From Candidatus Cloacimonadota bacterium (lineage in GTDB: Bacteria > Cloacimonadota > Cloacimonadia > Cloacimonadales > TCS61), in the NCBI GenBank assembly GCA_011372345.1, contig DRTC01000570.1, positions 1-10,157 of the forward strand: a stretch of 10,157 bases of DNA. The letters run 5' to 3'. The position numbers and the translations under genes were made by a program. Shown in pieces: positions 5,169-10,157 of this stretch (within the stretch, counting starts at the first letter, position 1; each line of letters starts with the position of its first letter). The notes beneath the pieces are model-generated. The model worked only from the letters and a program-made list of their open reading frames with translations, did not search any database and had not been told where the DNA came from.

Positions 5169-5194
5169 CTTTGCGTTCTTCGCGTCTTTGCGGT
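5169..5194. repeat. CGCAAAG dispersed repeat, right copy of an inverted pair
   Basis: The plus strand reads CTTTGCGTTCTTCGCG then TCTTTGCGGT; its reverse complement matches 4309-4334 at 24 of 26 positions. Its last base is the final base of the hypE stop codon (TAA on the minus strand, 5194-5196), so the repeat starts at the very end of the gene. Confidence 0.7.
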
Positions 5195-6177
5195 TAACAT
5201 ATTCTCGGTAGAGGGTCACTTTCCAGCATCAAAAGCGGACGCAATCCACCAATAGAAGTTCGCAGATAAACGCCTTTCACTTCGTTTGTGACTTCTCCGA
5301 TTATTGCGGATTCTTTTCCGTGTTTGTGTTTTTTCATCACATTTATCAGTTTGGAAGTTTCTCCACTTATGAATGAAACCAGTTTCCCTTCATTTGCCAT
5401 ATAAAGAGCATCCAGACCGAGAAGACCGCAAACTGCTTCCACTTCTTCTTTGATGGGAAATTCCTTTTCATCGATGATGATTCCGAAACCGGTATCTTCT
5501 GTCACCTCGTTTAGAATTGTCGCAACCCCGCCACGGGTAGCATCTCGCAGAAAGTTCACATTTCCATGTTTCAGCATTAATTGAACAAGTTCATTCAAAG
5601 AAGCACAATCGCTTTGTGGAGCTGGAGTAAGCCCCAGATTTTCACGAGCATTTATTATTGCTACAGTGTGATCACCCAAAGTTCCGTTAATGATAATTCT
5701 ATCTCCGATTTTTATATTTTTTGAAGAAAGGTTCACACCTTCGGGAAGAAAACCAATTCCTGTAGTTGTGATATAAATTCCGTCTGCTTTACCTTTTTCC
5801 ACAACTTTCGTGTCTCCGGCAATGATCTTTACATTTGCTTCTTCCGCTGCTTTTTGAACAGATTCAGTAATTGTTTTCAGGTCGTTGATTTTGAATCCTT
5901 CTTCTATAATATAAGTAATCAACAGATATTTCGGGATCGCTCCTTTCATCGCAACATCGTTCACAGTTCCGGTTACAGATAATTTTCCAATATCTCCACC
6001 CGGAAAGAAGATCGGTTTGATTACATGCGAATCTGTAGTAACTACCATTCTGTTCTCGATTTCAACAGCATCTTCAAGAGAAGGAAGTTTAAAATTTTTA
6101 TCGAAAATATCATTGATCAATTTTCTTGTTAGTCCCGCTCCACTGCCGTGACCAAGAGCTATTATTTCTTCTTTCAT
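5194..6177 (-). CDS. hypE: Hydrogenase cyanide-ligand maturation protein HypE
   Basis: Protein of 327 residues, the usual length, of the PurM/SelD-like ATP-binding fold. HypE accepts the carbamoyl group from HypF on its C-terminal cysteine and dehydrates it with ATP to a thiocyanate, source of the CN ligands. The C-terminus is PRIC, with the essential terminal Cys327. Other family motifs are HGSGAGLTRKLI near the start, FFPGGDIGKLSVTGTVNDVAM (58-78), IIAGDTKVVEKG and RDATRGGVATILNEV. I use ATG 6175-6177 with SD AAGGGAA because MKEEIIALGHGSG is the normal N-terminus. A longer frame to 6249 adds 24 residues encoded by leader hairpins and is unlikely. It is 204 bp from hypD and probably in the same unit, though hairpins in the gap may modulate expression. 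Confidence 0.95.
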   Translation of the reverse strand: MKEEIIALGHGSGAGLTRKLINDIFDKNFKLPSLEDAVEIENRMVVTTDSHVIKPIFFPGGDIGKLSVTGTVNDVAMKGAIPKYLLITYIIEEGFKINDLKTITESVQKAAEEANVKIIAGDTKVVEKGKADGIYITTTGIGFLPEGVNLSSKNIKIGDRIIINGTLGDHTVAIINARENLGLTPAPQSDCASLNELVQLMLKHGNVNFLRDATRGGVATILNEVTEDTGFGIIIDEKEFPIKEEVEAVCGLLGLDALYMANEGKLVSFISGETSKLINVMKKHKHGKESAIIGEVTNEVKGVYLRTSIGGLRPLLMLESDPLPRIC

Positions 6178-6197
6178 TTTTTCCCTTTTTTTGGAAA

Positions 6198-6238
6198 GCA
6201 TCAACCGTGTTGATGCATAAAATAACATGGTTATTTTA
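6198..6238. promoter_or_regulatory. Twin hairpins in the hypE leader
   Basis: Two perfect short inverted repeats lie side by side just ahead of the hypE SD. The first is GCATCAAC (6198-6205), CGT, GTTGATGC (6209-6216). The second is TAAAATAAC (6218-6226), ATG, GTTATTTTA (6230-6238). They could be RNA stems in the leader or protein-binding sites. No function is recognised. Confidence 0.4.
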
Positions 6239-6286
6239 CTCCAAATCAATCATTCGTAAAGTTTTTATCGGTTGTTAAAACTTCAC

Positions 6287-6306
6287 AATCCGGCAACTGC
6301 CGGATT
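6287..6306. repeat. Perfect hairpin between hypD and hypE
   Basis: AATCCGGCA (6287-6295), AC, TGCCGGATT (6298-6306). The stem is GC-rich in its centre. On the minus strand it is followed by GTGAAGTTTTAAC, whose T-run is short and offset, so it would be at best a leaky terminator that lets some transcription into hypE. Confidence 0.5.
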
Positions 6307-6310
6307 AGTA

Positions 6311-6375
6311 AGTTTCTTATTCGTTCAATCCGTGAGAATCCGCCTGCCAGGTCGTAGATTTATCGAAGACTGGTG
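6311..6375. repeat. AATCCGnGAGCC-type repeat, interrupted copy, abutting hypD
   Basis: TTCTTATTCGTTCAATCC, then GTGAGAATCCGC, resembles 2124-2155. The expected following GAGCC appears only after about 30 bp of extra sequence, CTGCCAGGTCGTAG to GAAGACTGGTG. The extra piece contains a bulged hairpin (CCAGGTC with GACTGG). The element ends a few bases before the hypD stop codon (6382-6384), as copy 2113-2160 does for the PNGase F-like gene. Confidence 0.5.
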
Positions 6376-6381
6376 AGCCAA

Positions 6382-7449
6382 TCATCTTTCATACTTAAAA
6401 TATGCAGCACAACTTCCTTCCGACGAAACCATACATGGTCCAATCGGATGTGATGGATTACAGGCTTTTTCAAACAATGGACATTCCGGTGGAATGATCT
6501 TACCTTTCAGAACATCAGCACATCTGCAGCCTGTATTTTCTTCCACTTCCTTCAAAGTAATTCCATACTTTTTGGAAGCATCGAATTCTGTGAATTCTTC
6601 TCGAATTCCTAAACCTGACTGCGGAATCCAACCAATTCCCCGCCAAAGAGCATCTTCAGTATGCAAAACCGTATCGATCACTTTTTGGGCATTCCTGTTT
6701 CCGGTCAGATTCACAACTCGATTATATTCATTCACGATTGCCGGTTTGTTTTCTTCGTTTTGAAGTGTAAGATATTTCACTGCTCGCAAAATATCGAGAG
6801 GTTCGAAACCTGCCACAACACCGCCGATTCCGTATTTTTCAGGCAAGTTTTTATACGATTCCGCTCCAATGATCACGCTCACATGACCCGGAAGCAGGAA
6901 ACCATCCAGCTGAATATCTTCTGCAGAAAGAAGTGCTTCTAATGCTGGTGGAACGAGTTTGAAAGCGGGAAAGACAGAGAAATTTTTCAGATTCTTTTTC
7001 TTTGCCATCAAGATGGTTTGAGCGATACCGGGAATGGTCGTTTCAAAGCCGATTCCAACGAATACAGTTTCTCTATCTTCTGCAAATTTCAAAGCATCGA
7101 GTGGAGAATAGACCATCCTCACATCCAAACCTCTGGCTCTGGCTTGCTCAAGAGTTTCTTCTTTTCCCGGAACTCGCAGCATATCACCAAAAACCGCAAT
7201 CGTTACGCCGTCTAACTTCATCAATTCATCGATCAAAGAACTCGGTGTTACACAAACAGGACAACCCGGACCCGAGATCAACGAAATATTGTTCGGAAGC
7301 AGTTTTCGGATTCCCCAATGTCCGATCGCCATGGTATGAGAACCGCAAACTTCCATTATCTTAAGCGGTTTTTCCCACTTTTTCAATTCTTCTACGATCT
7401 CATTGATCGCTTGAGGATCACGGTATTTTTTCAGATTAAGTGACGGCAT
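6382..7449 (-). CDS. hypD: Hydrogenase iron-cyanide/CO assembly protein HypD
   Basis: Scaffold, with HypC, on which iron receives its CN and CO ligands. Length 355 residues. Cys35 in EVCGSHTMAIGHWGI and Cys63/Cys66 in GPGCPVCVTP correspond to E. coli Cys41, Cys69 and Cys72. GFETTIPG and FLLPGHVSVIIG are family motifs. The cysteine-rich C-terminus (Cys308, 310, 323, 330, 339, 347) supplies the [4Fe-4S] cluster ligands. The ATG at 7447-7449 has SD GAGGAA 10 nt upstream. A frame starting 6 codons earlier would use a TTG that overlaps this SD and is rejected. It overlaps the end of hypC by 14 bp, indicating translational coupling of these partner proteins. Confidence 0.96.
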   Translation of the reverse strand: MPSLNLKKYRDPQAINEIVEELKKWEKPLKIMEVCGSHTMAIGHWGIRKLLPNNISLISGPGCPVCVTPSSLIDELMKLDGVTIAVFGDMLRVPGKEETLEQARARGLDVRMVYSPLDALKFAEDRETVFVGIGFETTIPGIAQTILMAKKKNLKNFSVFPAFKLVPPALEALLSAEDIQLDGFLLPGHVSVIIGAESYKNLPEKYGIGGVVAGFEPLDILRAVKYLTLQNEENKPAIVNEYNRVVNLTGNRNAQKVIDTVLHTEDALWRGIGWIPQSGLGIREEFTEFDASKKYGITLKEVEENTGCRCADVLKGKIIPPECPLFEKACNPSHPIGPCMVSSEGSCAAYFKYER

Positions 7450-7660
7450 AAGTGTCCATTTCCTCAAATATCTTCAAAGTTTCATGCGCATCTTCTTCTG
7501 TAATAACATTCAAGGCAAAACCTGTGTGCATCAAAACCCAATCTCCGACTTTGGCTTCCGGAGTAAAAGAAAACATTATTTCTTTCGTTACTCCACCCAG
7601 GTTTACAATACCTTTTTCACCTTCAATTTCCACTACTTGAGCTGGAATTGCTATACACAT
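7436..7660 (-). CDS. hypC: Hydrogenase maturation chaperone HypC
   Basis: Small chaperone of 74 residues that binds HypD and carries the Fe(CN)2CO unit to the hydrogenase large-subunit precursor. After removal of Met1 the essential Cys2 becomes N-terminal: MCIAIPAQVVEIEG is the textbook start. The second motif, VGDWVLMHTGFAL with His45, is also present. ATG 7658-7660 has SD AGAGGAG at 7667-7673 with a 6-nt spacer. A longer frame from 7699 would add 13 residues and hide Cys2, so it is wrong. It lies 120 bp downstream of hypF and overlaps hypD by 14 bp. Confidence 0.95.
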   Translation of the reverse strand: MCIAIPAQVVEIEGEKGIVNLGGVTKEIMFSFTPEAKVGDWVLMHTGFALNVITEEDAHETLKIFEEMDTYAVT

Positions 7661-7701
7661 ATTTTTCTCCTCTAACAGCTTACGAATTTGTGCAAACACT
7701 T

Positions 7702-7792
7702 CGGAATGTTTGATTTTAATCTCAAAACAATCGGAAGACCTTTCATCTTTCCCCTGGAAAGTTGATGAACATTCCGATGTTTAAACATTCCG
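7702..7792. repeat. Cluster of CGGAATGTT repeats spanning the hypF stop codon
   Basis: CGGAATGTT occurs at 7702-7710. Its complement AACATTCCG occurs at 7768-7776 and 7784-7792. The last copy encodes the final residues of HypF (Arg-Asn-Val) and its stop codon TAA is 7781-7783. The 14-mer AACATTCCGATGTT at 7768-7781 is identical to 3824-3837. Between the copies lies CTTTCC, CCT, GGAAAG (about 7747-7761), a further hairpin. The whole fills most of the hypF-hypC gap. Confidence 0.55.
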
Positions 7793-10090
7793 GTTCGCTA
7801 CCATTACTTGACCAACCGAAATCGAACCATCATTTGGTGTCAATTCCGAAGGCAGAAAAACTTCAAAACCGTTCTTTTCCAATATGAATTTCAAACCTTC
7901 CAAAATGACTTCATTCTGCATTACACCGCCGGAAAGTACAACTTTTTTGGTCCCTGATAATTTATAAGCCTTTTGCACACAATCCAAAGTAAATTTTAAA
8001 ATTGTATGATGAAATTTGCGAGCGATAGTTTCAGGAGCGGTATTTTTTGAAATATCTTCGGCAATTTCAGAAATTATATTTTTTATTCTAATAATCTGAT
8101 CATCTATATTATAAGAATAAAATTCTTCCTCGAAAACAGGTTTATTTTGACAGAGAAATTCCAGAGCCATTGCACTTTGCGCTTCAAACGATATTTCAGG
8201 ATACAAACCAAGCATCGCAGCGACACAATCGAACAATCTTCCCATACTCGAAGTTTGGAAAACATTGAAATTATTCTGCAATTGTTTTGAGATGATATTT
8301 TTCTCCAAATCTGAAATATCTTCTAAAAAAGAAATATCGATGCCAAATTTGGAAAGATAAGCAAAAGCGATCCTGATCGGATGTTTGATGGCAGCATCTC
8401 CTCCGGGAAGCGGCATATAATTCAGATGAAATAAACGCTCGCATTTTTCATATTCAACGAGCAGAATCTCACCTCCCCATATTTTCCCGTCTGTTCCATA
8501 ACCTGTTCCGTCATAAGAAATTCCGATAACCGGTTCATCGAGATGATGTTCTGCCATAATTGCGGCAATATGAGCGTGATGGTGTTGAACTTTTTTCAGT
8601 GGAAGGTTCAAATTTTCCGCAAATCTGGTTGTCATATAATCAGGATGAAGATCGCAGGCAATTAATTCCGGCTCAAGTTTGAACCATTTTTTATACTTCA
8701 AAAAAGTTTCAATGTAAAAATCAAGAGTTTCTTTACTGTTGGAATTTCCGATATAAGGAGATAAAAATAGAGATTCTTCTTTGGATAAAGAAAAAGTGAT
8801 CTTCAGTTCTGCACCCGCTCCTAAAGTTTGTTTTGTTTGGAATGGCAATTTTATCGGAGTTGGAACAAATCCTCTCGACCTTCTGATCATAATATTTTGA
8901 GATTCTGAAGCACGAATAACGGAATCATCGGAACGGTTTAAAATGTGACGATCGTGTGTTAAAAAAGCATCACATAATTTTATCAATTCCTTTTCTTCAA
9001 CCGCAATTGGTTCATCGTGAAAATTTCCGGAAGTCATGATGAGAAAAGGTAAATCTTTATTTAAGATTTGATAATGATGAGGAGCGTAAGGTAAAAAAAC
9101 TCCGATATTGGGATTTTGTGGTGCTATATTTGGAGCAATTAGATATTCTCGCTTTTCTCGTTCCCAAATTGAATTTGGGAACGAATCATCGATTGATTTT
9201 GACTCAAATTCTGTTCCCAAATTCAATTTAGGAACAAGATATTTATTTTTTTTCGGCAAGATCAAGATCGGAGCAGCAGGTGATTTCAGTAATTTTAACT
9301 GCTCATTATTTATTTCGACAATATCCTGAATTCTTTCCGGAAAACACATCACAGCAAAAGGTTTATGCGGACGATTTTTTCTTTTACGAAGCTCCTCGAC
9401 CGTTTCGTAATTAGCAGCATCACAGGCAATATGAAATCCTCCGATCCCTTTTATTCCGACAATTTTTCCATTCTTCAAAGCTGAAATTGTATTTTGGATC
9501 GGATCACCTTCGACTTCCCGGAAAGTTTTATCCAGAAATTTTAGTTGAGGACCGCACTCCGGACAGGCAACAGGTTGAGCGTGAAATCTGCGATTCAAAG
9601 GATTTGTATATTCATCTTTGCAGTAATCACACATTTTAAAATGTTTCATTGAAGTGAATGGTCGATCGTAAGGCGTATTTTCGATGATAGAATAGCGAGG
9701 TCCGCAATTTGTGCAATTTATAAAAGCGTATTGAAAGCGAGGATCTTTCGGATCATTAAATTCGTTCACACAATCTTCACATACAGCAAGATCGGGAGAA
9801 ATAAGAGTCGAACCTGCGGTTTTGGAACTTATTTTTATTTCGAAATTTTGATAATTCTTATCAGGATGTTTTTCAAATGTGAATTCTTTGATTATAGAAG
9901 CCGGAGGTAACTCTGTTTTAATTCGATGAACAAATGTATTTATAGAATCTTCCGAACCTTCTACTTCGATCTGAACGCCATTTGTCGAATTCAACACGAA
10001 ACCTTTCAAATCCAGTTCTACTGCAATTTTATAGACAAAAGGTCTGAAACCTACTCCCTGCACTATCCCGTTGATCAATATCCGATACAT
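7781..10090 (-). CDS. hypF: Carbamoyltransferase HypF
   Basis: Makes the CN precursor: it converts carbamoyl phosphate and ATP to carbamoyl-AMP and transfers the carbamoyl group to HypE. Length 769 residues. Domains: acylphosphatase (about 1-88; GVGFRPFV with Arg16); two C-x2-C-x18-C-x2-C zinc fingers (Cys104/107/126/129 and Cys154/157/176/179); YrdC-like (about 195-375; KGIGGFHIACDAAN, RKRKNRPHKPFAVM); and a Kae1-like domain (about 400-760) with HHHAH at 503-507 and YDGTGYGTDGKIWGGE. I start at ATG 10088-10090; SD GAGG is 5 nt upstream, and a GTG two codons earlier overlaps that SD. Residues about 284-316 are foreign to the family and come from a palindromic insertion (see 9145-9241). A TTGACT at 10138-10143 could be a -35, but no matching -10 is evident. 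Confidence 0.96.
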   Translation of the reverse strand: MYRILINGIVQGVGFRPFVYKIAVELDLKGFVLNSTNGVQIEVEGSEDSINTFVHRIKTELPPASIIKEFTFEKHPDKNYQNFEIKISSKTAGSTLISPDLAVCEDCVNEFNDPKDPRFQYAFINCTNCGPRYSIIENTPYDRPFTSMKHFKMCDYCKDEYTNPLNRRFHAQPVACPECGPQLKFLDKTFREVEGDPIQNTISALKNGKIVGIKGIGGFHIACDAANYETVEELRKRKNRPHKPFAVMCFPERIQDIVEINNEQLKLLKSPAAPILILPKKNKYLVPKLNLGTEFESKSIDDSFPNSIWEREKREYLIAPNIAPQNPNIGVFLPYAPHHYQILNKDLPFLIMTSGNFHDEPIAVEEKELIKLCDAFLTHDRHILNRSDDSVIRASESQNIMIRRSRGFVPTPIKLPFQTKQTLGAGAELKITFSLSKEESLFLSPYIGNSNSKETLDFYIETFLKYKKWFKLEPELIACDLHPDYMTTRFAENLNLPLKKVQHHHAHIAAIMAEHHLDEPVIGISYDGTGYGTDGKIWGGEILLVEYEKCERLFHLNYMPLPGGDAAIKHPIRIAFAYLSKFGIDISFLEDISDLEKNIISKQLQNNFNVFQTSSMGRLFDCVAAMLGLYPEISFEAQSAMALEFLCQNKPVFEEEFYSYNIDDQIIRIKNIISEIAEDISKNTAPETIARKFHHTILKFTLDCVQKAYKLSGTKKVVLSGGVMQNEVILEGLKFILEKNGFEVFLPSELTPNDGSISVGQVMVANRNV
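9145..9241 (-). mobile_element. In-frame palindromic insertion within hypF
   Basis: Two 23-bp near-palindromes with arms GTTCCCAAATT and AATTTGGGAAC lie at 9160-9182 (perfect arms) and 9213-9235 (one mismatch), 53 bp apart. They are read in different frames, as VPKLNLGT and FPNSIWER. The minus strand has TATCT at both boundaries (starting at 9241 and 9145), 96 bp apart, as expected of a target-site duplication. Removing 96 bp (32 codons) restores PKKNKYLIAPNIAPQNPNIG, a normal HypF sequence. The insertion sits in the YrdC domain, probably in a surface loop. It has no coding capacity of its own and resembles in behaviour the palindromic elements of Rickettsia genes. Confidence 0.75.
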
Positions 10091-10157
10091 TTTCACCTCA
10101 AGAAAATCGATGTATTTCTTTTAAATGATGGTTTTTAAGTCAAGTGTGAATTATTTA

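Noticed and set aside
4309..5194. CRISPR array or complete insertion sequence
   Set aside because: The repeats are two copies each with unequal spacing, and no transposase or Cas-like frame is present.
6178..6249. Upstream extension of hypE by 24 codons
   Set aside because: It encodes leader hairpins, has no good SD, and HypE proteins begin at the MKEEII-like segment.
7245..7251. Further GTGTTAC heptamer (possible NikR half-site)
   Set aside because: It is single, with no partner at the right distance, and lies in the middle of hypD coding sequence.
7450..7467. TTG start of hypD six codons upstream
   Set aside because: The TTG overlaps the SD (GAGGAA) that serves the ATG at 7447-7449.
7661..7699. 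Upstream extension of hypC by 13 codons
   Set aside because: HypC needs an N-terminal Cys after Met removal, and an SD lies directly before the internal ATG.
9108..9329. Plus-strand open frame with NSVPKFNLGTR-like peptide
   Set aside because: It is antisense to hypF; its familiar peptide only reflects the palindromic repeat, which reads similarly on both strands.

Overview
The window is AT-rich bacterial DNA. Every gene I can support lies on the minus strand, so transcription runs from high to low coordinates. Shine-Dalgarno sites are clear (GGAG, AGGA or GAGG, 5-10 nt before ATG). The gene content (PNGase F-like secreted protein, fused MsrB-MsrA, HypA/C/D/E/F) and the many short dispersed repeats between genes suggest an anaerobic Gram-negative bacterium of the FCB assemblage, possibly Cloacimonadota. 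That placement comes from overall resemblance, not from a marker gene.

Right part (about 5194-10090): hypF, hypC, hypD and hypE, which build the Fe(CN)2CO group of [NiFe]-hydrogenase. hypC and hypD overlap by 14 bp. Hydrogenase structural genes and hypB are not in the window. hypF carries an in-frame insertion of about 96 bp made of two palindromes, flanked by a 5-bp direct duplication.

Middle (about 4309-5194): a BrnT-like toxin / CopG-type antitoxin pair sits between hypE and hypA. The toxin frame is broken by one base at an A8 tract. The pair is bracketed by 55-bp structured direct repeats, which carry a compensatory base-pair change, and outside these by near-identical inverted 26-bp repeats. 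hypA follows at 3942-4292.

Left part (1-3798): a secreted PNGase F-like protein, a small VOC-fold protein, a fused MsrB-MsrA methionine sulfoxide reductase, NikR, and the first 35 codons of a membrane protein of the UreH/TauE-like nickel-transporter type. Two tandem GTAACAC half-sites directly upstream of nikR look like its own operator. Nickel insertion (hypA), nickel sensing (nikR) and probable nickel transport are therefore close together. The three genes between hypA and nikR have no obvious link to nickel.

About seven kinds of short repeat or hairpin fill the intergenic spaces. Several abut stop codons or ribosome-binding sites. No intergenic gap exceeds 300 bp, and I see no tRNA, rRNA, CRISPR array or complete insertion sequence. 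Nothing here amounts to a wholly new system; the repeats and the interrupted toxin are the most interesting parts.
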